DNA of 64,000 nucleotides from NCBI RefSeq assembly GCF_022014235.1, contig NZ_JAKLTD010000004.1:19795-83794 (forward strand). Reading direction: 5' to 3'. Below are positions 44,406-53,745 of the stretch, piece by piece. Under the pieces are notes generated by a model. That model saw only the letters and a list, made by a program, of their open reading frames with translations. It had not been told where the DNA came from and ran no database searches. Source of the DNA: Methanothermobacter sp. K4. Its GTDB lineage: Archaea > Methanobacteriota > Methanobacteria > Methanobacteriales > Methanothermobacteraceae. Position 1 is the stretch's first letter, and each line of letters starts with the position of its first letter. The position numbers and the translations under genes are program-made.

Positions 44406-44795
44406 ATGGAGAATGAAGAGATTCAGAATAACAATGCTGATATGGAAGCTGAAGAGGAAACCGAGGAATTACCCTTTGCCAAGGCAGAGGTTGTCAGGCT
44501 CATGAAACAGCACCTTGACAGTGACAAGATGATACGTGAAAGGGTCAAGGTTGAGATGAACAAGTTCCTTGGAGAAATCCTCGAAAAGGTATGCGAACAG
44601 CTTAACCAGTACCCCTATGCCACAGTGGAATATGAAATGCTCAAGGAGTGCATATATCCCTACAAGAACATTGAAAGGATAAATCAGGAAAAGGAACGCC
44701 TTCTGGCACATCTTGAGGCAATAAAGGCCGACTGTGATGCAATGGGTATGGATATCAAACGCACACTCAAACTAAGGGATGTTGATGAGGACTAA
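44406..44795 (+). CDS. Divergent histone-fold protein candidate
   Basis: A 129-residue protein with an acidic N-terminal tail (residues 1-20), then a segment at 21-84 that lines up in length and pattern with archaeal histones such as HMtA ([14 protein letters not shown] then the long helix, and [12 protein letters not shown] in place of KTIKAEDIELA), then a charged C-terminal helix ([20 protein letters not shown]). The Arg-Lys pair of the DNA-binding loop is replaced by Tyr-Ala. A strong TTTATATA box sits about 45 bases before the ATG. Chromatin role is an inference. Confidence 0.6.
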   Translation: MENEEIQNNNADMEAEEETEELPFAKAEVVRLMKQHLDSDKMIRERVKVEMNKFLGEILEKVCEQLNQYPYATVEYEMLKECIYPYKNIERINQEKERLLAHLEAIKADCDAMGMDIKRTLKLRDVDED

Positions 44796-44808
44796 TCATC
44801 CTCATCAA
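44782..44808. terminator. Shared hairpin of two convergent genes
   Basis: TTGATGAGGA (44782-44791) and TCCTCATCAA (44799-44808) form a perfect 10-base stem with a 7-base loop. The stem contains the last codons of both convergent genes, which overlap by 4 bases and both end in acidic residues (DVDED and DEIDEDD). It would work as a terminator for transcripts from either direction, and the coding constraint explains the similar C-terminal sequences. Confidence 0.7.
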
Positions 44809-45382
44809 TCTCATCTGACTCAAAAACCAGGAATCCAGTTTTGAGGGATTTTATTTCCTCATCTGAGAGCTTTTCCCTCACAGCACGTGGGTGGCCAACA
44901 AAACTCTGCCCGAATGGGTCCTCAATTATAACTGTGACATTCCTTTTTCCCCCCCGAACTTCACGTAGCATTTCAAGGATCTCTGAGGCCTTTTCTTTTG
45001 ATTCATCCTCCTCAAAGAGGTTGATGGCTGTTTTGACGGCGGTTTCAAATCTCTCAACAACACCCTCAATGTTGGAGATGTAACCTGTTGACCTGGGGCC
45101 CGGTTCAACCTTGAGTCCCAGTTCAGGTATCCTTATGGTTGCTGACTGGGACTTAACGACCCTTGCGTTGAGTGTTTTATCACCCACCTCGATTGTGTAC
45201 CTTGATGGTTCCTTCTGCTCGAGGCAGATTATATCTGTGCTTCTGTAGCCACACCTGCTGCAGATGAGTACTGATTCCATTATCTCCCCGAAGTAGGGAA
45301 TCTCCTCAACCCTACTGATGGCGGTCATACACTTCTTTCCACTGCAGACCGGGCAGTCGATCTTCATATTCTGCTGGTTCAA
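44792..45382 (-). CDS. ZPR1-type zinc-finger protein
   Basis: A 196-residue protein with the zinc finger CPVCSGKKC and ICSRCGYRS (residues 10-45), followed by the ZPR1 beta domain ([29 protein letters not shown]). Archaeal ZPR1 homologs have a single copy of what eukaryotes duplicate; their role is not fixed, but links to translation factors are reported for the eukaryotic protein. GGGGTGA four bases before a TTG at 45382 marks the start. It ends in an overlap with the histone-like gene. Confidence 0.85.
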   Translation of the reverse strand: MNQQNMKIDCPVCSGKKCMTAISRVEEIPYFGEIMESVLICSRCGYRSTDIICLEQKEPSRYTIEVGDKTLNARVVKSQSATIRIPELGLKVEPGPRSTGYISNIEGVVERFETAVKTAINLFEEDESKEKASEILEMLREVRGGKRNVTVIIEDPFGQSFVGHPRAVREKLSDEEIKSLKTGFLVFESDEIDEDD

Positions 45383-45454
45383 TCTGTCACCCCTGTACTC
45401 CTGATTACAGAACTTGAATTAGGTGAATGGATCATCAAATTTACGCTGTGATAT

Positions 45455-46414
45455 TCAGTTCTCTTCCCGGTAGATGAGTCCCCTTTCCTCAAGCTCATTC
45501 AGGATGGCCTGAAGACTCTCAGGGTCCGGTGCGCATATCCTGTGACTGTGGATGTTATCTGAAAGCGTGTAAAGTCTTTCAAGATCTCTTTTTCTTTTTG
45601 GGCTCTCATTTAACCGCTTAAGAAACCTTTCAGCCTCAACTGGATCGTATACATTGACATCACGTTTAAGTGGCTGTGAAAATCCAGGTATTGGGTAGGA
45701 CACGTCAACGATTCTTCCGCCATGTCTCTTAATGATGATGTCTATGACCTCACCGAGGCGTTCAACAGGGTGCTGAAGCGTCACCTCGGCGCAGTTTTCC
45801 CTTATGAATGACAGCATCCTTTTAATGGTGCACCTTATGTCGTCGTTGTTAATCACCGGCACTTCATGTTCCCTTGCCTTTCTTACAAGGTAGTCATGGA
45901 TTACACGGTTCTCACGGAAGTATTCAAGGTGTTTTCCACCCCTCTTTACCTCCATTGCTCTCTTAACGAAGCGCTCCTTATGGACATTCTCCTCGGCAGA
46001 CAGGACAAAAAAATGAATTGATGCATTTTCCTCAAATTTCTCAATGTCCAGGAGGCCGGGCAGAAGGTGGACGCCCTCTATGGCCACATCATCCGAGTCA
46101 GCAACAGCCCTTTCAATAACCTTCTCAACTGCAGGAATAACGAATGAGGCGTGCTCCTCAAAACCCGCACATATCAGTGACTCAATGTTGTTGTCACGGA
46201 AGCGCTCTTTATCCCTCAGTGTTGTGTAGGCATCAAATGAGGACTTATAGAGCGCTAGGGCATAATCTGGCCCGATTATACCCCTTACGATCTCCCTTAT
46301 GAAATCTGTTTCTATAAGGTGCTTTATGTTTAACTCCCTTGCAAGTTCCGATGCAACGGTGGACTTTCCAATTCCTGAAGCACTTCCTATAAGTATCACA
46401 TAGGGTTTTCTCAA
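45455..46414 (-). CDS. 2-phosphoglycerate kinase-like P-loop protein
   Basis: A 319-residue protein with Walker [16 protein letters not shown] at residues 11-25 and a kinase domain close to archaeal 2-phosphoglycerate kinase ([39 protein letters not shown]-like KERFVKRA). 2-PGK makes 2,3-bisphosphoglycerate, precursor of the thermoprotectant cyclic 2,3-diphosphoglycerate of Methanothermobacter. The usual N-terminal ATP-cone is missing, and the C-terminal 110 residues ([19 protein letters not shown] onward) are not part of the kinase. It may act on another substrate. Confidence 0.75.
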   Translation of the reverse strand: MRKPYVILIGSASGIGKSTVASELARELNIKHLIETDFIREIVRGIIGPDYALALYKSSFDAYTTLRDKERFRDNNIESLICAGFEEHASFVIPAVEKVIERAVADSDDVAIEGVHLLPGLLDIEKFEENASIHFFVLSAEENVHKERFVKRAMEVKRGGKHLEYFRENRVIHDYLVRKAREHEVPVINNDDIRCTIKRMLSFIRENCAEVTLQHPVERLGEVIDIIIKRHGGRIVDVSYPIPGFSQPLKRDVNVYDPVEAERFLKRLNESPKRKRDLERLYTLSDNIHSHRICAPDPESLQAILNELEERGLIYREEN

Positions 46415-46442
46415 TTTTCACGCCCCATATTTAAAATAGAGG

Positions 46443-46790
46443 TTATGTAAGGAGATCCTTAACGCGTTCAGCACTTCTCCTCATCTCAATACGAATAAGA
46501 CCGAGATTTATATCAACATCGGTTATCAGTACAAGTATTCCCTCCCCGGCGTCTATCATGAGGGTTTTACCCCTGGTACCCTCAATCATAACCTGTTCAA
46601 GGGGCTCATGCTTTATTTCCTCGGCGGACCTTTCTGCAGTACCGAAAACTGCTGAAGCCATTGCAGCGACCAGTTCCCCGTCTATGTCGGATGGAACCTC
46701 ACTTTCGATTACAAGACCATCCTTACCAACAACAAGGGAACCATTTACCCCATTGATCCTACCTAAATCTTTAAGTATTCTTGCTATCAT
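46443..46790 (-). CDS. Roadblock/LC7 single-domain protein
   Basis: A 115-residue roadblock protein ([61 protein letters not shown]). Roadblock proteins dimerise and regulate GTPases such as MglA-like Ras-type proteins, or serve in cell-surface and division complexes. GGAGG before ATG 46790 fixes the start. It lies upstream of and opposite to the DUF1611/SepF/MinD group. The larger roadblock protein at 39866-41080 shares only the domain. Confidence 0.85.
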   Translation of the reverse strand: MIARILKDLGRINGVNGSLVVGKDGLVIESEVPSDIDGELVAAMASAVFGTAERSAEEIKHEPLEQVMIEGTRGKTLMIDAGEGILVLITDVDINLGLIRIEMRRSAERVKDLLT

Positions 46791-46918
46791 ACTATGCCTC
46801 CATAAACAGAGTATTCTACCCAAAATATATATGCTTTAAGCATTTATTAATTAAATGAGTATGACTAACTAATTAACAGTTTCTATTTGATTCCAGCAAG
46901 TATTAAAGGAGTGATTAT

Positions 46919-47971
46919 TTGCACATATTATCTTCTGTCGAGGAACTGAGGGAGCTGAATCCGTTTATAATCATTGGATGTGGCGGTGGAGGAGAAAAAT
47001 TTGCAAATTTTGAGGGAGTCGAACCTGTCGGATTTGTTGACGATGACCCCAAAAAGCATGGAACGGACTTCTGCGGATTTAAGGTGTCATCAAGCCTCCT
47101 TAAGCTTATACATGAGACCGATGCAAGAAGTGTTGCAATAATGCTCCCAATAGGTGCAGAGGGCACCGCCCTCAAGTATGCTGTGCAGGCGATAAATGAG
47201 GGTAAAAATGTCGTGACCTCATTCAGATCACTCCCACTGGCAGATAACAGTTCCCTCATCAAATTTGCAGAACAGATGAATGTAACAATCAAGGAGATAA
47301 GCCCTCGCCTTGACAACGTAAGGAAAATATTTGGGGTTGCACCCCCACGCTGCACAGAGGTACTCCCAAAGATAAAATACAGGCACAGATCACCAGTGGT
47401 ATTTGTTGGGGGCACCTCACAGGAGTGCGGCAAGCGCACAACCACAAGGCTTCTGGGGAAGGAGGCAAAGGAGAGGGGCCTGGAAGCGGGGGTTATCTCA
47501 ACCGATGAGATGGGTCTTGAACAGCCGGTTGACATAAATTTCCGGGCAGGGAGTCTCTCTGTCATGGATGTTGCTGCGGCGGTTATGGGTTCGGTGAAGT
47601 ACCTTGAGGAGGAAAAGGACCCTGATATAATATTCATAGAGGGTCAGTCAAGTCTCACAGAAAGAAAAAACCCCCACCCAAGGGGTTTATCGGCATCAAT
47701 ACTTATAGGGGCGATGCCAGACGTTACGGTGCTCTGTCACAGGCCAAACCATCCCTACAGAAAACCAAGGGGGATAAAGGAGGAGATAAGGGCCATAGAG
47801 GCAATCGAGCCAACGAGGGTTATAGGGATTTCCTTAAATTTAAGAAACATGAATGACAGATCAATAATGGAAAGGTATGAAGCACGTTTTGGGCTTCCTG
47901 TTGTTGATGTTAAGAATGGGGGGGCTTCAAGATTAATGGATGTGATCATGGAGCATATAGGGGAGATTTAG
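46919..47971 (+). CDS. DUF1611-family P-loop protein
   Basis: A 350-residue protein of the DUF1611 family. An N-terminal Rossmann-like half ([27 protein letters not shown]) leads into a C-terminal P-loop domain, [18 protein letters not shown], with [19 protein letters not shown]. Related proteins have racemase or ligase links, but none is certain. The start is TTG at 46919 with AGGAGTGAT upstream. It touches the sepF start directly, with no space, so the two are co-transcribed. Confidence 0.8.
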   Translation: MHILSSVEELRELNPFIIIGCGGGGEKFANFEGVEPVGFVDDDPKKHGTDFCGFKVSSSLLKLIHETDARSVAIMLPIGAEGTALKYAVQAINEGKNVVTSFRSLPLADNSSLIKFAEQMNVTIKEISPRLDNVRKIFGVAPPRCTEVLPKIKYRHRSPVVFVGGTSQECGKRTTTRLLGKEAKERGLEAGVISTDEMGLEQPVDINFRAGSLSVMDVAAAVMGSVKYLEEEKDPDIIFIEGQSSLTERKNPHPRGLSASILIGAMPDVTVLCHRPNHPYRKPRGIKEEIRAIEAIEPTRVIGISLNLRNMNDRSIMERYEARFGLPVVDVKNGGASRLMDVIMEHIGEI

Positions 47972-48331
47972 TTGAGGGACATTCTCGAAATGCTGAAGAA
48001 AAGTGTGGGACTTGATGAGGAAGTTAAGGAACCTGAGGAGACAGAAACAATAATAGTGCCGGAGCATTCCTTCTATGAGATCATTCTCCTGAAGGCAAAA
48101 TCCATTGGCGATGTGGACGACGCCCTCTCCCAGGTGACTGATGAGAAGAATCCGGTTATACTTGATCTCACAGAGATCCAGAGAGATAATCCATCGGATT
48201 TCAAGACAGTTGGGGAGCGTATAAAGGATCTCAGGGAGAATCATGGTGCAGAGGCGATACTGCTCTGCAATAAGGAGAAGAATGTGGTGATAATAACTCC
48301 AAGGGAGATTAAACTCATCAGAAAGGGGTAG
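47972..48331 (+). CDS. sepF: Archaeal SepF, cell-division protein
   Basis: A 119-residue protein of the SepF family. An N-terminal amphipathic segment (RDILEMLKKSVGL) can bind the membrane, and the C-terminal domain (FYEIILLKAKSIGDVDDALSQV, NPVILDLTEIQRDNPSDFKTVGERI) is the SepF fold. In archaea SepF anchors FtsZ to the membrane and is needed for division, shown in Methanobrevibacter and Haloferax. The TTG start follows the DUF1611 stop without a gap, and the next gene starts 7 bases after the stop. Confidence 0.9.
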   Translation: MRDILEMLKKSVGLDEEVKEPEETETIIVPEHSFYEIILLKAKSIGDVDDALSQVTDEKNPVILDLTEIQRDNPSDFKTVGERIKDLRENHGAEAILLCNKEKNVVIITPREIKLIRKG

Positions 48332-48338
48332 TGAACAT

Positions 48339-49436
48339 ATGGAGCTTCCTATAACCAAGCCATCCAAGATTTCCTATGGCGATGAGATAGATTTCAGTGA
48401 ACTTCTTGAAAAACTTGCTTCAGATGAATACAATGGATTCATAAGGATTACCCATGCATCCGATGAGGGTTACATTCTATTCAGGGATGGAGTACACGTT
48501 GCAGCATCATACGACAGATTCATGAAGGAGGAAGCTCTTGAAAGGATAATGGAAGTGGCCGATAAAACAGATACCCTCATAGAACTCTTTGACCTTAAAA
48601 GATCACAGCTTGATTACCTCATGGATATAAACAGAATCTACGCAATAGAGCGGATAGATGAGAGGTCAGTTGAACATCAGGTAGAGGAAGAGGAAACATA
48701 CTTCAATCCAAAGGAAGCAAGCTACAGGCAGCCCATAGCAGATGAAGAGAGGCTCGAAACGTCTGAAATAGCTGTTGATACTTCCCCGGAAATGGAGGAT
48801 ACTGAATTCACAGGTGATCTGGAAGCTGAAGATTTAAAATCAACTGAAACACAATCAAAGCCTCAGGTTGAGGTTACAAGAGAAGTTACTCAAGAACCCG
48901 AAACTTTAGAGACTGAGGAGCCCCCTGAAATTCAGGCCACTGATGAATCGGCTGGTGCTGACATCAGAAAGGAAGAGGGAATGGAGGATGAGGCTTCGGA
49001 ATCCATGGATGTGTCTGACTCCAAACCCCTCAGCAGAGACGAGCTCATGAAAAAATATGGCCTCAGGGATATAGGTGAAGAGGAGGTCGAAAAGGTCCTT
49101 GAAACATATAAGGGTGGCGCAATCACTGATATCGATCCTGAAAGGGTTGAACTGACCCTTATGAATAAAATAAAGATGTCCATACTTGGAATACCCCGTA
49201 TAAAGGGTGCTGAGGTGATCGTTTTCCTTGATAACACATATGACCTCAGTGGAAGGATCAAGATAATGGTTGAACATGAGGGTAAGGGTATCTTCTCAAG
49301 GATTATAGGGGACTCAAAGGAGGAGGAGAACCTCAAGTTTCATATAATGGATATTGTTGAGATGGAACTCAGAAAAACCTTCAGGGATTTCCCTGAGATA
49401 GTGGATAACTTTGAGGTGAGTATTGAGGTACGGTGA
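48339..49436 (+). CDS. Unknown two-domain protein with acidic linker (DUF2226-like)
   Basis: A 365-residue protein: an N-terminal domain of about 110 residues (GFIRITHASDEGYILFRDGVHVAASYDR) resembling DUF2226/PilZ-like regulators, an acidic disordered linker of about 100 residues rich in Glu, Thr and Pro, and a C-terminal helical and beta domain (ITDIDPERVELTLMNKIKMSILG). The layout recalls the roadblock protein at 39866-41080. Its place between sepF and minD suggests a role in cell division or polarity, which is inference only. Confidence 0.65.
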   Translation: MELPITKPSKISYGDEIDFSELLEKLASDEYNGFIRITHASDEGYILFRDGVHVAASYDRFMKEEALERIMEVADKTDTLIELFDLKRSQLDYLMDINRIYAIERIDERSVEHQVEEEETYFNPKEASYRQPIADEERLETSEIAVDTSPEMEDTEFTGDLEAEDLKSTETQSKPQVEVTREVTQEPETLETEEPPEIQATDESAGADIRKEEGMEDEASESMDVSDSKPLSRDELMKKYGLRDIGEEEVEKVLETYKGGAITDIDPERVELTLMNKIKMSILGIPRIKGAEVIVFLDNTYDLSGRIKIMVEHEGKGIFSRIIGDSKEEENLKFHIMDIVEMELRKTFRDFPEIVDNFEVSIEVR

Positions 49437-49508
49437 TCTGGCCTTTGCTGTACCTGACATCAATATTTATATTAGGTTGACTGTTATTATCTATGTGGAG
49501 GTATTGGA

Positions 49509-50288
49509 ATGACAAGAGTGATTACAGTCGCATCAGGTAAGGGAGGTGTGGGGAAGACAACCATCACTGCTAACCTGGGTGTTGCCCTCTCAACCTACGG
49601 TGAAAGGGTTGTTGTGCTTGACGCTGATATAGCAATGGCGAACCTTGAACTCATCCTGGGGATGGAGGGAAAATCCGTCACACTTCATGATGTTCTTGCA
49701 GGTAACGCTTCAATTGAGGACGCGGTTTATGAGGGTCCCAATGGCGTGAGGGTGGTACCTGCTGGCATATCCCTTGAGGGGCTCAGAAACGTTAAACTTG
49801 ACCGCCTTGAGGATGCCCTCGCTTACCTCATAGAGGATACTGATATACTCCTTATAGATGCTCCTGCAGGTCTTGAGAAGGACGCTGTTGCCGCACTTGC
49901 GGCTGCAGATGAACTTCTGCTTGTCACAACACCAGAGGTGCCATCGATAAGTGACGCCCTCAAAACAAAGATCGTCGCAAGTAAACTTGGCATCAACATA
50001 ATAGGCGTTGTCATAAACCGTGAGCAGTACGATAAAACCTTCCTGAGTGTTGAGGAGGTTGAGACAATACTTGAGGTTCCTGTTATTGCGGTGATACCTG
50101 ATGATCCTGAGGTGAGCAGGGCAGCAGCCTTTGGTGAACCCATAGTCATTAAGAATCCAAAATCACCTGCAAGCAATTCCCTCATGAAACTTGCAGCGGA
50201 CCTCATCGGTGAGGAATATCAGCCAATAGAACCAGACAAGCAGGGTGTTATCGCCAAACTCATAAGCGGTTTGATGGGGCGAAGGTGA
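49509..50288 (+). CDS. minD: MinD-like cell-division ATPase
   Basis: A 259-residue ParA/MinD ATPase with deviant Walker A KGGVGKTT (residues 11-18), [11 protein letters not shown], and switch [12 protein letters not shown]. The C-terminal [16 protein letters not shown] is a membrane-targeting amphipathic helix, diagnostic for MinD rather than ParA. GGAGG before the ATG and a TATTTATATTAG promoter at about 49467-49478 are visible. It lies 72 bases after the linker protein. Archaeal MinD proteins position surface structures, not always the FtsZ ring. Confidence 0.9.
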   Translation: MTRVITVASGKGGVGKTTITANLGVALSTYGERVVVLDADIAMANLELILGMEGKSVTLHDVLAGNASIEDAVYEGPNGVRVVPAGISLEGLRNVKLDRLEDALAYLIEDTDILLIDAPAGLEKDAVAALAAADELLLVTTPEVPSISDALKTKIVASKLGINIIGVVINREQYDKTFLSVEEVETILEVPVIAVIPDDPEVSRAAAFGEPIVIKNPKSPASNSLMKLAADLIGEEYQPIEPDKQGVIAKLISGLMGRR

Positions 50289-50310
50289 TCACCCCTGGTG
50301 ATTTATTTTG

Positions 50311-51144
50311 ATGAGAGTCGTCAGTGTCGGGACCTGTAACATGGATTTTATTTTTCGGGTTCCCAGATTCGTTGAACCGGACTCTGAGATGAACATAGAA
50401 GATTTACGTGTTATTCCAGGCGGTTCCGTGTTCAACTTTGCCGTGTGGATCTCCCAACTTGGATTTAAGGTGGGGGTTGTATCATCGGTGGGCAGGGATG
50501 TTTACGGGGATATGATCACATCCCTTCTGGAATCGAGGGGCGTTGATACATCCTGCATATCAAAACAGGATGAAACAACTGGCATGGCCTTCATATCAGT
50601 GGATGGGGCTGGTAGAAGATCCATTTATTCTTACATGGGTGCAAACGCCAGTCTTGGGATTGGTGAGACAGAATCAGAATATATCATGGCGGCAGATGCA
50701 GTTCATCTCAGCGGCTGCTACATTGAGGTTGCCAGTGCGGTTTCAGGTATCAGGGACGTCTCCTTCAGCCCCGGCACACTACTGGCATCATATGGCATTG
50801 AAGGGCTTTCAGGTGTCCTTGAGAGAACCAGCATAATATTCCTGAATGATGATGAGCTTGAGATGCTAACCGGCTCCAGGAGATCAGGGATTGAAAGACT
50901 TCTTGAGGCAGGGGTGGGGAACGTTGTTGTAACCCATGGACCCAGGGGAGCATCCTTCTTTTCAGAGGACCACTCTGAGACCATGGAAATTGATGCTGAA
51001 GATGCACTGGATACCACCGGGGCAGGGGACGCCTTTGCAGCGGGGTTCATGTCAATGTGGCTCAGAGGTTCAGAACCAGCGGAGTGCCTGAGGAACGGTC
51101 ACAGGGTGGCACGCAGGGTGATTTCAAGGATGGGTGCATTTTAG
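50311..51144 (+). CDS. PfkB-family sugar or nucleoside kinase
   Basis: A 277-residue ribokinase-like enzyme. Signatures: an N-terminal GTCNMDFIFRVPRF, GGSVFNFAVWISQLG near residue 36, and the C-terminal DTTGAGDAFAAGFM with the catalytic Asp of the GAGD motif. It lacks the monovalent-ion loop extras, so sugar or nucleoside specificity cannot be decided; a link to MtnR or Ado/inosine kinases is possible. TTG at 50308 is also in frame. It converges on the TatD-like gene with a 4-base overlap. Confidence 0.85.
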   Translation: MRVVSVGTCNMDFIFRVPRFVEPDSEMNIEDLRVIPGGSVFNFAVWISQLGFKVGVVSSVGRDVYGDMITSLLESRGVDTSCISKQDETTGMAFISVDGAGRRSIYSYMGANASLGIGETESEYIMAADAVHLSGCYIEVASAVSGIRDVSFSPGTLLASYGIEGLSGVLERTSIIFLNDDELEMLTGSRRSGIERLLEAGVGNVVVTHGPRGASFFSEDHSETMEIDAEDALDTTGAGDAFAAGFMSMWLRGSEPAECLRNGHRVARRVISRMGAF

Positions 51145-51905
51145 ACTCGGCTGATTCTAAGAAGATTCCTTATGTTTTCATCAGAAACCCGCTTTATGTC
51201 ACTGTGGCTGAAACCTTCCATTTTCATTCTCTGAACAGTTCTTGGAACTGAGAGGGGATCAGATGGTGCTGAGCTCATGTCACTGTTAAGTACAAACCTT
51301 TCTGTTCCATATTCCCTCAGAATTTCAACGGCTTCCTCCGGTGTGAGCTTTTCAGGCTGCACAGTGAGTCCCAGCATGCACTCGGTTTCCACAAGCTCCG
51401 GGAGAACCTCCATGTTAACATGTTCAATCACCACGAGGGACTCATCGATTGTACCATCTATCACATCAATTATCTGGGGGGTAACATCGGCCTTCCCTCT
51501 TCGTGGAGTGTGGACAATCACGGGGTAACCAAGTTCATCAGCCACCCTTAGCTGGACTTTAAAGACATCCTTTTCAATTTCTGAACCAGAGTCAAGGCCC
51601 ACTTCACCAACAGCAACCACATATGGATTTCTGAGGAGATCTGGGAGTTTTTCAATCACCCTTTCAGGGTCATGGGGTATTGCACGGGGATGTATTCCAA
51701 GGGCGATATAGAGTTTTAACCCGTTGCGGGCCGCCCTCTCAGGGTCCACTGTCAGCAGCCTCCTGAAATGTGCCATGACAACATCTGATGATGTCATCTC
51801 CAGAGGGTCATGGGCACAGGTAAGGGCTCCATCCATACCACTCACAGCCATTAGCTCAAAATCCTCAAAGGGTCTCGTATCCGCATGTATATGGCTATCT
51901 ATCAG
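51141..51905 (-). CDS. TatD-like metal-dependent hydrolase, apparently with a CTG start
   Basis: A 255-residue TIM-barrel hydrolase (COG1099-like). The open frame from ATG 51851 begins too late: in-frame codons before it read IDSHIHADTRPFEDFEL, including the HxH metal pair, and then a TGA at 51926-51924. Between that stop and IDSHIH no ATG, GTG or TTG is in frame. AGGAGG at 51918-51913 lies 7 bases before CTG at 51905, so translation probably starts at CTG. The rest has ALGIHPRAI, VGEVGLD, VIVHTPRRG and NSDMSSAPSD. Confidence 0.75.
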   Translation of the reverse strand: MIDSHIHADTRPFEDFELMAVSGMDGALTCAHDPLEMTSSDVVMAHFRRLLTVDPERAARNGLKLYIALGIHPRAIPHDPERVIEKLPDLLRNPYVVAVGEVGLDSGSEIEKDVFKVQLRVADELGYPVIVHTPRRGKADVTPQIIDVIDGTIDESLVVIEHVNMEVLPELVETECMLGLTVQPEKLTPEEAVEILREYGTERFVLNSDMSSAPSDPLSVPRTVQRMKMEGFSHSDIKRVSDENIRNLLRISRV

Positions 51906-51995
51906 TTCAAATCCTCCTTTAAATCATTAAATCTGTAGCTTGCTCAATAAAATATTTAAAATCTGATGAATATAAAAGTGTAAGGAGGCTGTTTG

Positions 51996-52844
51996 ATGTA
52001 CCAAGAGAGGCTCACTGACGTATATGAATATCTCTATGAGGATCTTCAGTTCATCCTCAAATCCAGCATAAGGTTCAGGATAATGGTTTCGCTTCTCAGG
52101 TCACCAAAAACCTTTGATGAGATTAAAGGGGAGGTTAAGGTGAGCCTTCCAGCACTTTACAGTAATATAAGATTACTTCTTGAGGAGGGGTCCATAAGCA
52201 GGTTGGGGGACTGTTACAGCCTCACATCAGAGGCAACCCTCAAAACTCTCTCAGCACTGAAATTAATGAACTCTGTGAGGGTTATAAATGGATTTGATGA
52301 AATGTGGCTGAATCATGATATCAGCGGGATTCCTGAATACCTCATTGAGGATATTGACTGGCTCATAAATTCTGAACTCATCAGGTCAGCTCCTGAGGAT
52401 ATATACAGGCCCCATAACACCTACAGGGAACTTATAGCTGATTCTGAGGAGGTTTATGGTGTATCCCCCATATCTCACAGGGACCTGGTTGACATCTATG
52501 AGGGGCTCCTGGGGAGAGGGGTTCCTGTTGAACTTGTACTCACAGACGGCGTGATACGGGAGATGGTTTTGAATGCAAGTTTTGGACTCCTCAGGACGGC
52601 AATTAAGAACAGAAACCTTAAGATTCTCCGATTTCCAGGTCCATTGAAGGTTGCGTTCACAGTGACTGACAGGTTCCTCTCACTGGGTCTTTTTGATAGC
52701 AGAGGATTTTATGACCAGAACAGGGATATCATGAGTACTGACAGGAGAGCCATTGAATGGGGTTTCCGGCTCTATGACCATTACAGGGAGCGATCTGAAA
52801 AGCTTGGCATCAGAAACCTGACAGGAATCATGTTATCACCATAG
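51996..52844 (+). CDS. FilR1-domain transcriptional regulator, first of pair
   Basis: A 282-residue regulator: an N-terminal winged helix (SIRFRIMVSLLRSPKTFDEIKGEVKVSLPALYSNIRLLLEEGSI) and a C-terminal FilR1-type domain (IPEYLIEDIDWL, APEDIYRPHNTY, VPVELVLTDGVI), found in methanogen regulators such as FilR. GGAGG seven bases before the ATG sets the start. The next gene encodes a paralog 11 bases later. It probably binds DNA in response to an unknown signal. Confidence 0.85.
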   Translation: MYQERLTDVYEYLYEDLQFILKSSIRFRIMVSLLRSPKTFDEIKGEVKVSLPALYSNIRLLLEEGSISRLGDCYSLTSEATLKTLSALKLMNSVRVINGFDEMWLNHDISGIPEYLIEDIDWLINSELIRSAPEDIYRPHNTYRELIADSEEVYGVSPISHRDLVDIYEGLLGRGVPVELVLTDGVIREMVLNASFGLLRTAIKNRNLKILRFPGPLKVAFTVTDRFLSLGLFDSRGFYDQNRDIMSTDRRAIEWGFRLYDHYRERSEKLGIRNLTGIMLSP

Positions 52845-52855
52845 GAGGTCTGAAG

Positions 52856-53743
52856 ATGAAGCTTGGCAGTGATTTTAACCTACTTCCAGGGGTTCCGGAT
52901 GATATTCATGATCTGCTTGCTGAGATCAGATTTATAGCGGGATCAAGGGTGCGATCAGGAGTAATACTCAATCTTATGGAGGGAGAAAGAAGGGTTTCTG
53001 AGATCAGGGACATCATAATGACCTCGAATTCTGCCACAACACATGCGCTGATGGAGCTGGAGGAAAGGGGGCTGGTGGAGAGGTCATCAGACACATGCAG
53101 ATTAACTTCAAAGGGAAAGCTTATGGGAATCACCCTATCAAAATTCATGAACTCAATGGATGCTGTAAGGCTTCACAGGGAATTCTGGAACAAACATTCA
53201 ATTGGCTCAATTCCTGCACGGTTTCTCATGGATATAAACGTCTTCAGGGACGCCTACATTGTTGAGGCAACACCGGATGACCTCCAGAGACCATACACCA
53301 CCTACCTTGAGATGCTGGATAACGCCACCCACCTCAGGGCAATGCTTTCATCCTGCCTTCCCAGGCACACAGAATCGATAGCAAGGTTCATTGAGGCTGG
53401 CGGAACAGTGGAGCTCATACTGACACCTGACACATATCATGTTTTTCTTGGGGAGTCTGGTTTAATGAACCTCCATGAACTCATGGATTCAGATTTACTG
53501 AGAATTGGGGTTCTCCCTGATAACCAGGAGGTCTCGTACATGATATCTGACACATTTTTCTCCATGAGCCTGTTTAAAAGGGATGGGTCTGATTCATCAA
53601 AGACAGAAATTCTGATGGGTCATGGGGAGGAGATCCTCCAGTGGGGGAACAGGCTATTTGATTACCACTGGAGTCTATCATCGGTGCTGGACAGCGAGTC
53701 TCTGGGCAGTGTAAGGGAGACCCCGCTCCCCCTGGAGGAGTAG
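52856..53743 (+). CDS. FilR1-domain transcriptional regulator, second of pair
   Basis: A 295-residue paralog of the gene just before it, with the same layout: winged helix (RSGVILNLMEGERRVSEIRDIIMTSNSATTHALMELEERGLV) then FilR1-type domain (IPARFLMDINVF, TPDDLQRPYTTY, GTVELILTPDTY, SYMISDTFFSMSLF). The two are diverged well beyond a recent duplication. They are in one transcription unit. The gene ends 2 bases before the end of glyS, which converges on it. Confidence 0.85.
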   Translation: MKLGSDFNLLPGVPDDIHDLLAEIRFIAGSRVRSGVILNLMEGERRVSEIRDIIMTSNSATTHALMELEERGLVERSSDTCRLTSKGKLMGITLSKFMNSMDAVRLHREFWNKHSIGSIPARFLMDINVFRDAYIVEATPDDLQRPYTTYLEMLDNATHLRAMLSSCLPRHTESIARFIEAGGTVELILTPDTYHVFLGESGLMNLHELMDSDLLRIGVLPDNQEVSYMISDTFFSMSLFKRDGSDSSKTEILMGHGEEILQWGNRLFDYHWSLSSVLDSESLGSVRETPLPLEE

Positions 53744-53745
53744 TT

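Noticed and set aside
46915-47637. Leftward frame of 240 codons opposite the DUF1611 gene
   Set aside because: The P-loop motif on the rightward strand shows which strand is coding.
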